From: Caulobacter vibrioides
GTDB lineage: Bacteria > Pseudomonadota > Alphaproteobacteria > Caulobacterales > Caulobacteraceae
Reading direction: 5' to 3'
Length of the DNA: 64,000 nt
Assembly: GCF_002858865.1 (NCBI RefSeq)
Contig: NZ_PJRR01000014.1
Coordinates: forward strand, 275,647-339,646
Shown: one piece after another, positions 26,238-35,810 of the stretch
Numbering within the stretch: position 1 is the stretch's first letter
Layout of the letters: the number at the start of each line of letters is the position of its first letter
Notes under the pieces: generated by a model
What the model saw: the letters and a program-made list of their open reading frames with translations, nothing else
What the model was told of the DNA's origin: nothing
The model's database searches: none
Translations under genes and position numbers: made by a program

Positions 26238-28204
26238 CAGGCGGTCACGGCCTCCTGGACGGCCAGGGCCCGCGCGACGTCAGGCGGCGTGGCGTCAGAC
26301 TTCAGCACGCGCAGCGCCTCTTCAAGCGACAGGACGCTCTGACCTTCGCCGCCGAGGCGACGAAGGGCCAATTGCCCCGTTTCCGCTTCTTTACGTCCCA
26401 CCACGGCGATCACTGGCACCTTCGCGAGGCTGTGCTCGCGAATCTTATAGTTAATCTTCTCGTTTCGCAGGTCCAGCTCTGCACGCATGCCCAGTTTCGT
26501 CAATTTCTCAACGACCTCACGGGCATAGTCATCGGCGTCAGAGGTAATCGTGGCCACGACGATTTGCGTCGGAGCCAACCACACGGGCAGAGCGCCCGCG
26601 AAGTTTTCCAACAGAATGCCGATAAAACGCTCGAAGGACCCCAAGATCGCACGGTGAAGCATCACCGGACGCTTCTTCGAACCATCCTCCGAAACGTACT
26701 CGGCGTCCAATCGTTCCGGCAGCACGAAATCAAGTTGCAGCGTGCCGCACTGCCAGACGCGGCCGATGGCGTCCTTCAGCGAGAATTCCAGCTTGGGGCC
26801 ATAGAAGGCGCCTTCGCCCGGCTGCAGGGTCAGGGTTTCACCAGCGGCCTCGGCGGCGGCGGCCAGAGCAGCCTCCGCCTTGTCCCAGGTCTCGTCCGTG
26901 CCGGCGCGCAGCTCGGGGCGCGTCGAGAACTTGGTGTCCGCCAGCGTCATGCCAAGGTCGTTATAGACCGAGCGCAACAGTTCGATGAACCGGGCGCTCT
27001 CCTCGGTGACTTGCTCCTCGCGGCAGAAGATATGGGCGTCGTCCTGGGTGAAGGCCCGCACCCGCATGATGCCGTGCATGGCGCCCGACGGCTCGTAGCG
27101 GTGGCAGGCGCCGAACTCGGCCATGCGCAGCGGCAGCTCGCGATAGGACTTCTGGCCGACATTGAAGATCTGGATGTGGCCGGGGCAGTTCATCGGCTTG
27201 ACCGCCAGGACCTCGCCCTCGGCGCTTTCGCACATGAACATGGCGTGGCCGAACTTTTCGGCGTGGCCCGACTTTTCCCACAGGCTGCGATCCAGGATCT
27301 GCGGGGTCTTCACTTCCTTGTAGCCGGCCGCGTCGAGGCGGCGGCGCATATAGTCCTCAAGCACACGATAGAGGGCCCAGCCCTTCGGATGCCAGAACAC
27401 CATGCCCTTGCCCTCTTCCTGGATGTGGAAGAGGTCCATGGTCTTGCCCAGCTTGCGGTGATCGCGCTTCTCGGCCTCCTCGATGCGCTTCAGATGCGCT
27501 TCGAGATCGGCTTCCGAGGCCCAGGCCGTGCCGTAGATGCGCTGGAGCTGGGCGTTGTTCTGGTCGCCGCGCCAGTAGGCGCCGGCCAGCTTCGTCAGCT
27601 TGAAGGCCTTGCCGACATGCTTGGTCGACGGCAGGTGGGGACCCCGGCAGAGATCCTTCCAGTTCCCCTGGCGATAGACCGTGATCGTATCGGTGTCCGG
27701 CAGGTCACGGATGATCTGCGCCTTGTACTGCTCGCCGATCCCGTCGAAGTGGGCGATCGCCTCGTTGCGATCCCAGACTTCGCGCGTGATCTTCTCGTCG
27801 CGGTCGACGATCTCCTTCATGCGCTTTTCGATCTTTTCCAGATCGTCCAGGCTGAACGGCTCGTCGCGGGCGAAGTCGTAGTAGAAGCCGTCCTCGACGT
27901 TCGGGCCGATCGTGACCTGGGTGCCCGGGAACAGCTCCTGCACCGCCTCGGCCAGGACGTGGGCGGTGTCGTGGCGGATGGTGTCTAGCGCCTCGGGCGC
28001 CTCGCGCGTCAGGATCTCGAACTTGCGCTCGCCCGTCAGCAGGTCAGGCGTCAGCGGACGGTCCAGGTCCAGAACCTGTCCGTCCAGCTTGATCAGCAGC
28101 GCCTTCTTTTCCAGCGATTTGGAGATAGCGGCGGCGACATCGCGCCCCGTCGCGCCGTCAGGATACTGACGCGACGAGCCGTCGGGGAAAACCAGATCGA
28201 TCAT
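26237..28204 (-). CDS. thrS: Threonyl-tRNA synthetase
   Basis: A 655-residue class II synthetase. The N-terminal TGS domain begins [17 protein letters not shown], and the editing domain contains [17 protein letters not shown]. Zinc and catalytic residues are in [30 protein letters not shown] and the motif 3 region [17 protein letters not shown]; an anticodon-binding domain closes the protein. It overlaps yidD upstream by four bases and a glycosyltransferase downstream by one, making it the sixth-to-last part of a long minus-strand operon. Confidence 0.97.
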   Translation of the reverse strand: MIDLVFPDGSSRQYPDGATGRDVAAAISKSLEKKALLIKLDGQVLDLDRPLTPDLLTGERKFEILTREAPEALDTIRHDTAHVLAEAVQELFPGTQVTIGPNVEDGFYYDFARDEPFSLDDLEKIEKRMKEIVDRDEKITREVWDRNEAIAHFDGIGEQYKAQIIRDLPDTDTITVYRQGNWKDLCRGPHLPSTKHVGKAFKLTKLAGAYWRGDQNNAQLQRIYGTAWASEADLEAHLKRIEEAEKRDHRKLGKTMDLFHIQEEGKGMVFWHPKGWALYRVLEDYMRRRLDAAGYKEVKTPQILDRSLWEKSGHAEKFGHAMFMCESAEGEVLAVKPMNCPGHIQIFNVGQKSYRELPLRMAEFGACHRYEPSGAMHGIMRVRAFTQDDAHIFCREEQVTEESARFIELLRSVYNDLGMTLADTKFSTRPELRAGTDETWDKAEAALAAAAEAAGETLTLQPGEGAFYGPKLEFSLKDAIGRVWQCGTLQLDFVLPERLDAEYVSEDGSKKRPVMLHRAILGSFERFIGILLENFAGALPVWLAPTQIVVATITSDADDYAREVVEKLTKLGMRAELDLRNEKINYKIREHSLAKVPVIAVVGRKEAETGQLALRRLGGEGQSVLSLEEALRVLKSDATPPDVARALAVQEAVTA

Positions 28205-28455
28205 TCTTCACATTTCCACTTGCGTGGCTGGTGTCGCGGCGGCGGCGGGTCGTAGCCCGATCCACCAAACGGATTGCAGCGGCAGATCCGTCGCAACCCC
28301 AGCCAGGAGCCCTTGAGCGGGCCATGATCCTTAAGAGCGGCGGCCGTGTACTCCGAACAGCTCGGTGTAAAGCGGCACTGACGCCCGATGAGGGGCGAGA
28401 GCGTCAACTTGTAGGCTCTAAGGCCCAGGTCGACGGTGCGTTCGTAGAAGGTCAT
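28201..28455 (-). CDS. yidD: Membrane protein insertion efficiency factor YidD
   Basis: An 84-residue protein that helps YidC insert proteins in the inner membrane. The family signature is complete: [38 protein letters not shown], and [17 protein letters not shown]. An amphipathic N-terminal helix is followed by a Cys-containing core, as usual. Its stop overlaps the thrS start (ATGA). In many genomes yidD sits near rnpA; here it is between a NifU-like gene and thrS. Confidence 0.94.
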   Translation of the reverse strand: MTFYERTVDLGLRAYKLTLSPLIGRQCRFTPSCSEYTAAALKDHGPLKGSWLGLRRICRCNPFGGSGYDPPPPRHQPRKWKCEE

Positions 28456-28507
28456 GCCGGCGCGCGAATTGTTGCGATGCGGTTACACACCCCGAAGGGG
28501 GTGGCGA

Positions 28508-28969
28508 TCAAGCCGCGCCGGCGGTGCTAGTTCGCGTTTCACCGGCGCCTGTGGCCTTACGGACAGCCTCGACCGTCGCCTCGAACGCCAAAAGCGTCGA
28601 AGCGTGACGAGCGGGATAGTCCTTGACCGGCTCCAGCACGGCGAGCTCCGCAAACCGGCCCGCGGGAGGCGAGCCGTTCGTCTTCAGCATAGCGGCAAGC
28701 GAGTCGCGCGCCAACTCGATGTCCGAAAGTTCCGCACCGATCACGTGGGCGCCAAGGATCGCGGCTGCGGCCTGACCCAGCGCGCAGGCCGAAACGTCCT
28801 GGGCGTAGTCGATGACCTTGCCATCCTTGACCATCACATCGACCGTGATCCGGCTTCCGCAGAGCTTGGCGGTCTTCTCGGCGCTGGCGTCGGGCGCCGC
28901 CAGACGCCCCGCACGCGGCATGTTGGCCACGAGCCCCAGGATCTTGGCGCTGTAGAGGTCGTCGATCAT
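28508..28969 (-). CDS. NifU/IscU-like iron-sulfur scaffold family protein, third Cys missing
   Basis: A 153-residue protein with the IscU N-terminal fold: the first cluster cysteine is Cys37 in AKLCGSRITV and the second is Cys62 in VSACALGQAAAAILGAH. Scaffold proteins normally carry a third cysteine within a helix before the C-terminus (in an R-x-x-C context). Here the corresponding segment reads PVKDYPARHASTLLAFEA, so the cysteine is lost. It may be a specialised member or a carrier with other ligands. It lies six bases downstream of the SRPBCC gene and 52 bases from yidD. Confidence 0.8.
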   Translation of the reverse strand: MIDDLYSAKILGLVANMPRAGRLAAPDASAEKTAKLCGSRITVDVMVKDGKVIDYAQDVSACALGQAAAAILGAHVIGAELSDIELARDSLAAMLKTNGSPPAGRFAELAVLEPVKDYPARHASTLLAFEATVEAVRKATGAGETRTSTAGAA

Positions 28970-28975
28970 CGTCGC

Positions 28976-29437
28976 CTAGGTGGGGTTGCTGGAGCGTTCG
29001 GACCAGACAGCTTCGGCCCGATCGCGCACCGCCTCGCCCATCTGGGTGAACGCCGCCTTCAGCCGGCGACGCTCGTCGCGGCTGACGAACCGCAGCAGCA
29101 TGCCCATGAACAGCTCACCGTTCGAGAAGGTGGCGTTCGCGGGCCCCATGGCCTCGATCTCGAGATAGCGGATCGCGGTGACGAAACCGCCCAGCCGGTT
29201 CGAGCGCCAGTGCAGCTGCTCGTAAGGCACCCAGTCCTGGACCACCGGCTGGATGACCATCGGCGCTTGGCCCGGCAGATGCTGCTCCAGCACCAGGGTG
29301 GAGCCCACCTTCATAACGCCCTCGGCCCGGCGATAGAGCGGATTCCAATGGGTCCAGCCCTCGAAGTCGGAGACGACCTCCCAAATCACCTCGGCCGGCG
29401 CCTGGACCCCGATGCGATGCTCGACAGCGCGCTGCAT
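28976..29437 (-). CDS. SRPBCC (polyketide cyclase/START-like) domain protein
   Basis: A 153-residue cytoplasmic protein with the SRPBCC helix-grip layout. It begins with AVEHRIGVQAPAEVIWEVVSD, then FEGWTHWNPLYRRAEG, and the beta strands around STLVLEQHLPGQAPMVIQPVV follow. The C-terminal amphipathic helix includes RRRLKAAFTQMGEAVRDRAE. This family binds small hydrophobic ligands; the ligand is not predictable. It is two bases downstream of cysS and six upstream of the NifU-like gene. Confidence 0.85.
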   Translation of the reverse strand: MQRAVEHRIGVQAPAEVIWEVVSDFEGWTHWNPLYRRAEGVMKVGSTLVLEQHLPGQAPMVIQPVVQDWVPYEQLHWRSNRLGGFVTAIRYLEIEAMGPANATFSNGELFMGMLLRFVSRDERRRLKAAFTQMGEAVRDRAEAVWSERSSNPT

Positions 29438-29439
29438 GG

Positions 29440-30831
<1,392 letters not shown>

Positions 30832-31026
30832 GACTCTGGGTTCTGACGTAGAGGAAGGGTGTTGCCCACCCCGTAATCGGCCCCATATAGCTTTCTGTTA
30901 CGGCCAGGGCCACGGCGTGATGCGTCTAAGTTTCCGGCCCGGCCGTATGTGAAACGGGTGGCACGCGTCATTCCGAGGCGATCGGCGTCTCGGCGCAACT
31001 CAGCCCGTGGAAAGAAACCCTCCAAA

Positions 31027-31665
31027 ATGGACGCACTGACCCGCGAGCGAACCCTGATCGGCTCTGACGACACGACCGGTCTTGATCTTGAACCCGTTCA
31101 GCGCCCTTCCAAGGACGAGGCCATGGCCGCCGTGCGGACGTTGCTGGCCTGGGCCGGCGACAATCCGGAGCGCGAAGGCCTGATCGACACGCCCAAGCGC
31201 GTCGTTGAGGCGTTCGACGAGTGGTTCGCCGGCTATCACGGCGATCCGGCCAAGGAACTGTCGCGCACCTTCGAGGACGTGCAGGGCTATGACGACATGG
31301 TCATGCTGCGCGGCATCGACGTGCAGAGCCACTGCGAGCACCACATGGCGCCGTTTCTGGGCAAGGCCTGGATCGCCTACATGCCGACCGGCAAGGTGGT
31401 GGGCCTGTCGAAGCTGGCGCGCCTGGTCGAGATCTTCGCCAAGCGTCTCCAGACCCAGGAGACCATGACCATGCAGATCGCCGACGCCATCGAGGATCAC
31501 CTCTCGGCCGCCGGCGTCGCCGTGCTGATCGACGCCGAGCATCAGTGCATGAGCACCCGCGGCGTCCACCACCACGACGTCTCGACCATCACCACCCAGT
31601 TCCGCGGCGTGTTCAAGACCGACAAGGTCCTGCAGCAGCGCTTCATGGATCTGGTGAAGAAGTAA
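31027..31665 (+). CDS. folE: GTP cyclohydrolase I
   Basis: FolE makes 7,8-dihydroneopterin triphosphate from GTP, the first step toward tetrahydrofolate. The 212-residue protein has the zinc ligands in VQSHCEHHMAPF and HQCMSTRGVHH, and the signature MPTGKVVGLSKLARLVEIFA. The start MDALTRERTLIG at 31027 is chosen; upstream in-frame starts would add a basic stretch not seen in the family. It converges with the DUF817 gene across an inverted repeat. Confidence 0.95.
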   Translation: MDALTRERTLIGSDDTTGLDLEPVQRPSKDEAMAAVRTLLAWAGDNPEREGLIDTPKRVVEAFDEWFAGYHGDPAKELSRTFEDVQGYDDMVMLRGIDVQSHCEHHMAPFLGKAWIAYMPTGKVVGLSKLARLVEIFAKRLQTQETMTMQIADAIEDHLSAAGVAVLIDAEHQCMSTRGVHHHDVSTITTQFRGVFKTDKVLQQRFMDLVKK

Positions 31666-31676
31666 CAGCAAAAACC

Positions 31677-31782
31677 CGTGTCATCCCGGACGGCCGCAGG
31701 CCGATCCGGGACCCGGGGGCCAAATCCAGTGCGACTGCCCCTGGGTCCCGGCTCTCCGCTACGCTGCGGCCGGGATGACACG
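31677..31782. repeat. Long inverted repeat (family C) between convergent genes
   Basis: CGTGTCATCCCGG at 31677-31689 is matched exactly in reverse by CCGGGATGACACG at 31770-31782. Inner segments pair as well: GGGACCCGGGGGC and CCCCTGGGTCCC, and CGGCCGCAGGCC with GCGGCC. The element is about 106 bases and separates folE from the DUF817 gene. Similar GTCATCCCGG palindromes are common intergenic repeats in alphaproteobacteria. It could also act as a terminator. Confidence 0.85.
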
Positions 31783-31812
31783 CGATGATCTTGCTCAGGC
31801 GATAGCCGCCCC

Positions 31813-32697
31813 TCAAGCCGCTCGCCAGATCCCCTCGCGGATCCTAGCCACGCAAGCGTGCACCGGCGGATGCACCAGCGTCACCAGGACGAAGCTGATC
31901 AGCATCAGCAGGTACCAGGCGCCCATCTTCTCGAACGGCACCATCTGCCAGCCGTCGGCCTGGTTGGGATAGATCCACGCCCCGGCGAAGGTGCCCAGGT
32001 TCTCGGCGAACCAGATGAACAGCGACACCAGCACCGCCCCCATCAGCATGGGCATGCGACGCGCGGTCTGGTCGGGCGTGAACACGAACCAGGTGCGCCC
32101 GAACAGCAGAACCGACAGCGCGAAAAGCCCCACCCGGATGTCGATCATGTAGTGGTGGGTGAAGAAGTTGGCGTAGATCAGCACCGCCAGGATGTGGGTG
32201 GTCCAGAACGGCGGATAGCGGATGAAGGTGATGTCGAACAGTCGCCAGATCCGCGCGATATAGCTGCCGACGCAGGCGTACATGAAGCCGGTGAACAGCG
32301 GCACGCCGCCGATCCGCAGGACGCTGTCCTCCGGATAGATCCACGAGCCGTGCGCGGTCTTGAACAGCTCCATGATGGTGCCGACCACATGGAACATGAA
32401 GATCACCAGCGCCTCGTCCCAACGCTCCAGCTTCAGCGCCAGCAGGGAAGCCTGGATGGCGATCGCGGCGACGACGAGAAAGTCATAGCGGGCGATCGGG
32501 GCGGCCTCGGGCCAGAAAAGCTTGGTGCCGACCAGCAGGGCCAGCATCAGCCCGCCGAACAGGCAGGCCCAGGCCTGCTTCAGGCCGAACAGAAGAAACT
32601 CGTAGGCGTAGCCGTTCCAGCGCGACTTCCGCGCCCACGGCCTAGCCCGCTCATCCAGCGTCGCCACGCCGGCCTTGATGCGGTCTTTCAGGTTCAT
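31813..32697 (-). CDS. DUF817 family membrane protein
   Basis: A 294-residue protein with about eight membrane helices, including ACLFGGLMLALLVGTKLFW, FLVVAAIAIQASLLALKL and MPMLMGAVLVSLFIWFAENL. Conserved polar positions typical of DUF817 lie in ALVIFMFHVVGTIMELFK, GSWIYPEDSVLRIGGVPLF and FFTHHYMIDIR. The acidic and histidine residues within membrane segments hint at an enzyme or transporter, but the function of the family is not known. The ATG at 32695-32697 is used; the frame stays open further upstream, opposite hisI, without support. Confidence 0.85.
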   Translation of the reverse strand: MNLKDRIKAGVATLDERARPWARKSRWNGYAYEFLLFGLKQAWACLFGGLMLALLVGTKLFWPEAAPIARYDFLVVAAIAIQASLLALKLERWDEALVIFMFHVVGTIMELFKTAHGSWIYPEDSVLRIGGVPLFTGFMYACVGSYIARIWRLFDITFIRYPPFWTTHILAVLIYANFFTHHYMIDIRVGLFALSVLLFGRTWFVFTPDQTARRMPMLMGAVLVSLFIWFAENLGTFAGAWIYPNQADGWQMVPFEKMGAWYLLMLISFVLVTLVHPPVHACVARIREGIWRAA

Positions 32698-32787
32698 CGC
32701 GTTCCACGGAGCGCGTCGCCGCGCTCCGTCCCCCAGAAGCGGCGCGGAAACTAGCGCAGACCAGCGGCCTGCGCCATATGTGGCGCC

Positions 32788-33207
32788 ATGAGCACCGACC
32801 TGTTCCCCCAAGCCCACAGCAAGCACGATCTGGAACGGGGCTTTGCCCTCGCGCCGCGCTTCAACGCCGACGGCCTGGTCGTTGCGGTGGCCCAGCACGC
32901 CGACACTGGTGAGATCCTGATGCTGGCCTGGATGAACGCCGAGGCGCTGAAGCTGACCGTCGAAACGCAGATCGCGCACTACTTCAGTCGCTCGCGCAAC
33001 GAACTCTGGAAGAAGGGCGACACCAGCGGCCAGCTGCAGGACGTGGTCGAGCTGCGGGTCGACTGCGACCAGGATGCGGTGCTGCTCAAGGTGCGACCGC
33101 GCGGCGACGGCGGGGCCTGCCATGTGGGCTTCCGGTCGTGCTTCTATCGTGTGCTGGAGAACGGGGTGCTGGTCGAACGCGAAGCGCCGCTCCATGACCA
33201 CGCCTGA
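32788..33207 (+). CDS. hisI: Phosphoribosyl-AMP cyclohydrolase
   Basis: HisI opens the purine ring of phosphoribosyl-AMP in histidine biosynthesis. The 139-residue single-domain form carries MLAWMNAEALKLTVET, YFSRSRNELWKKGDTSGQ, LRVDCDQDAVLLKV and the zinc cysteines in GACHVGFRSCFYR. It is not fused to HisE. It overlaps the LysE exporter gene by 14 bases. Other his genes are not in the window. Confidence 0.95.
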   Translation: MSTDLFPQAHSKHDLERGFALAPRFNADGLVVAVAQHADTGEILMLAWMNAEALKLTVETQIAHYFSRSRNELWKKGDTSGQLQDVVELRVDCDQDAVLLKVRPRGDGGACHVGFRSCFYRVLENGVLVEREAPLHDHA

Positions 33208-33820
33208 GGCCCTGATCGCCTTCACCCTGGCCGCAGGTCTCTTGACCCTGACGCCGGGCCTGGACACCGCGCTGGTGATCCGCACGGCCGCCGCCGAAGG
33301 CCCGCGTCGCGCCGCCGGCGCGGCGATCGGGATCGGACTGGGATGTCTGATCTGGGGCGCGGCCGCCTCGTTCGGAGTCGGCGCCCTGCTGACCGCGTCC
33401 CAAACCGCCTACACGGTGCTGAAATGGGTCGGCGCGCTTTATCTGGCCTGGACGGGCCTGCGGATGATCCTGAAGCCGCGCGAGGCGTTTGAGCCCGGCG
33501 AGACCAGGGCCGTGGACGCAGGTCCGATGGCGGCGCTGCGCCGGGGTCTGTTGACCAACCTGCTCAATCCCAAGGTCGGGATCTTCTACGTCTCGTTTCT
33601 GCCCCAGTTCATGCCGGTCGGCGTTGATCCGGCGCGCTTTGGCCTTCTGCTGACGACGATCCATGTCGTGGAGGGCCTGTTGTGGTTCGCACTCTTGATC
33701 GCGGCCACCGTCCCGATCGCAGGACTTTTGCGACTGCCGGGGGTGGTCCGTTGGCTGGACCGGACCACCGGCCTGGTGTTCGTGGCGTTCGGACTGCGCC
33801 TGGCGCTGGACCGGCGCTAG
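33194..33820 (+). CDS. LysE/RhtB family exporter
   Basis: A 208-residue inner-membrane exporter of amino acids or related metabolites. The N-terminal motif LLTLTPGLDTALVIRTAAAEGPRRA and GIGLGCLIWGAAASFGVGAL are family hallmarks, and GLLTNLLNPKVGIFYVSFLPQF is the second conserved segment. About six helices. The ATG at 33194 within the end of hisI is used. The TAG stop is the first three bases of the repeat that follows. The substrate is not predictable. Confidence 0.9.
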   Translation: MTTPEALIAFTLAAGLLTLTPGLDTALVIRTAAAEGPRRAAGAAIGIGLGCLIWGAAASFGVGALLTASQTAYTVLKWVGALYLAWTGLRMILKPREAFEPGETRAVDAGPMAALRRGLLTNLLNPKVGIFYVSFLPQFMPVGVDPARFGLLLTTIHVVEGLLWFALLIAATVPIAGLLRLPGVVRWLDRTTGLVFVAFGLRLALDRR

Positions 33821-33932
33821 AGCCTGTCTGGTTTAGATGGAAACCTCTAAACCAGATAAACAGGCTCTAATTCATAGACTTAGAGCGCGTTCGAGCGGTT
33901 TAACCGCTCACACTTAAACCTAACGCCCTCTA
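33818..33932. repeat. Double-hairpin repeat (family B), copy 1
   Basis: A 115-base element. The first hairpin is TAGAGCCTG..CAGGCTCTA with an inner CTGGTTTAGA / TCTAAACCAG stem. A short ATTCATAGAC spacer leads to the second hairpin, TTAGAGCGC..CCCTCTA with inner TCGAGCGGTT / AACCGCTCA. It fills the gap between the LysE gene and phoD and supplies the stop codons of both. A second copy is at 35648-35764. Confidence 0.85.
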
Positions 33933-35624
33933 AGCCTCGCGCAGCGCCTCCACCCCGCCGTCAGCCGAGGGCGTGACCACGAAGCGCTTCATCGCAGCCA
34001 GCTCGTAAGTCGGCTTCATGATGGTCGAGACCGCCATCAGTTCGCTGGTCGCCTTGCCGTGTTCGAGCGTCAGCAGCACGAAGCCCTTGGCGCTGGGGTG
34101 GGCGTACTTCACTTCCTTGTTGCGCTGCACGAAGGCCTCGCCGATCGGCACGCCGGGCAGGTAGTCGCCATAGCCGGGCGAGGTAACCGAGGTGGTCCCG
34201 AACTCGACCGCCACGCGCTTCTGGCCCGCGTCGTTCCAGAGTTCATTGGCCCAGAACATGTGGCTGTCGCCGGCCAGCACGATCGGACGCGCCTTGGCGG
34301 CCGTAAAGATGTCGTAGACCCGCTGGCGATCGGCCGGATAGCCGTCCCAGGCGTCCAGATTGGACGGCACGTCGAAGGCCGACATCGCCACCGACTGATC
34401 CACCCGCTTACGCGCGTATTCCGGCAGCTTGGCCTGCAGGTCGCCATAGGCCGCCTCGCCCATGGTGGCCTTCAGGTTGGCCGAGGCGACGCGCGCCATC
34501 ACCACCTGGTTGCCGAGAACCTGCCAGGCGGTCTTGGCCTGGACCGAGGCGCCGACCTGGCCGGCCAGCCACTGTTCCTGTCCCTCGCCCATCATCCGGC
34601 GCGACGGATCCTTCCACTTGGCCACGAAGGCCGCGACATCGGGCTTGCCATCGACGATCGGCATGTCCCGGTCGTAGCTCAGCTCGGGGGTGCGGGCGGT
34701 CAGCCGGGTCTCGACCATCAGCAAGGACGCGACGTCGCCGAACTGGAACGACCGCCAGGCCGCTTCCGGCAGGGCCGCTTCGCGGATGGGCATCCACTCG
34801 TAATAGGCCTTCAGGGCGGCGGCCTTGCGGGCCGTCCAGTCGCCCTCGCCCTTGTCGGGATCATGGTTCTCGGCGCCGCCGACCCAGCTGTCGTTGGCGG
34901 TCTCATGATCGTCCCAAGCCACGATCCACGGCGCGCGCGCGTGGGCGGCCTGCAGAGCCGGATCGGTCTTGTACTGCGCGTGGCGGCGACGATAGTCGTC
35001 CAGGGTGACGATCTCGTGCGGCGGCTCGGGCGTGCGGGACTTCGCCACCGGCGAGTTCATGCCGTAGTCCTGCGGCGCGCCGCCATACTCGTAGATGTAG
35101 TCGCCCAGATGCACGACGGCGTCGACGCGCGGCAGCTTGGCGATGGCGTCGTAGGCGTTGAAGTAGCCGTTCGGATAGAGGCTGCAGGAGACCACCGCCA
35201 GCACCGCGTCCTTGGCCGCGCCCTTCACAAGGGTCTTGGTCCGACCGACCGGCGAGGTGACCCCATTGGCCTTGAAGCGGTACCAGTACTCGGTCCCCGG
35301 CTTGAGCCCCTGGCCATCCAGGTCGTGCTTGACGGTCCAGTCGCGGCTGGCGCGGGCGCGAAGGCCGCGGCTGGCGGTGACCAGGGTCTTGAAATCCGGG
35401 TCGGCGGCGACTTCAAGATCGACGTCGATGTCGCCGGTGGTCGCCTGCTTTGGCGTCACACGGGTCCAGAAGATCACATAGGTAAGGCCCGGATCGCCGC
35501 TGGCCACGCCGTGCTCAAAGGCGACGGGGCCCTTGAAGTAGCTGATCGGTTGAGCGGCGGCCTCACCGGCGGCGGCGCCCGAAACGCCCAGCAAGCCCAA
35601 CAGTCTGCGACGATCGATGGTCAT
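33930..35624 (-). CDS. phoD: PhoD-type alkaline phosphatase, Tat-exported
   Basis: A 564-residue Ca/Fe-dependent phosphomonoesterase/phosphodiesterase. The N-terminus MTIDRRRLLGLLGVSGAAAG is a twin-arginine type signal. The PhoD motifs are visible: FEHGVASGDPGLTYVIFWTR, VDAVVHLGDYIYEYGG, WIVAWDDHETANDSWVGGAE and IVLAGDSHMFWANEL. It should release phosphate from organic esters in the periplasm. It lies downstream of a TonB-dependent receptor on the same strand, with a family B repeat between them and another after its stop. Confidence 0.94.
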   Translation of the reverse strand: MTIDRRRLLGLLGVSGAAAGEAAAQPISYFKGPVAFEHGVASGDPGLTYVIFWTRVTPKQATTGDIDVDLEVAADPDFKTLVTASRGLRARASRDWTVKHDLDGQGLKPGTEYWYRFKANGVTSPVGRTKTLVKGAAKDAVLAVVSCSLYPNGYFNAYDAIAKLPRVDAVVHLGDYIYEYGGAPQDYGMNSPVAKSRTPEPPHEIVTLDDYRRRHAQYKTDPALQAAHARAPWIVAWDDHETANDSWVGGAENHDPDKGEGDWTARKAAALKAYYEWMPIREAALPEAAWRSFQFGDVASLLMVETRLTARTPELSYDRDMPIVDGKPDVAAFVAKWKDPSRRMMGEGQEQWLAGQVGASVQAKTAWQVLGNQVVMARVASANLKATMGEAAYGDLQAKLPEYARKRVDQSVAMSAFDVPSNLDAWDGYPADRQRVYDIFTAAKARPIVLAGDSHMFWANELWNDAGQKRVAVEFGTTSVTSPGYGDYLPGVPIGEAFVQRNKEVKYAHPSAKGFVLLTLEHGKATSELMAVSTIMKPTYELAAMKRFVVTPSADGGVEALREA

Positions 35625-35647
35625 GATGTTCTCCCCGGATGCCCTTC

Positions 35648-35764
35648 TAGAGCCCCTTCCGATCTGACTGAACCAATCAGATCGGATAAAAAGGGCTCTA
35701 TTTCAAAAATTTAGAGCGTTTTTTCGATCCGATCACCACTTCACACTGATCGGGGAGCGCTCTA
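35648..35764. repeat. Double-hairpin repeat (family B), copy 2
   Basis: A 117-base element with the same plan as 33818-33932: TAGAGCCCCTT..AAGGGCTCTA with inner CCGATCTGA / TCAGATCGG, a TTTCAAAAAT spacer, then TTAGAGCG..CGCTCTA with inner CGATCCGATCA / TGATCGG. The outer bases and the spacer position match the first copy, while the inner stems differ in sequence yet still pair. It lies between phoD and the TonB-dependent receptor gene. Confidence 0.85.
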
Positions 35765-35810
35765 GGCGTCCCGGCCCGACATGCGCCACGTCGAGCCGGG
35801 CGCGTACGTC

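Noticed and set aside
26372..27988. Open frame of more than 500 codons on the plus strand
   Set aside because: It lies exactly opposite thrS and shows only mirrored codon bias (Leu, Gln, Val, Asp-rich); high GC keeps antisense frames open.
32698..33285. N-terminal extension of the DUF817 protein
   Set aside because: The added part is antisense to hisI and lacks membrane segments; family similarity begins at MNLKDR.
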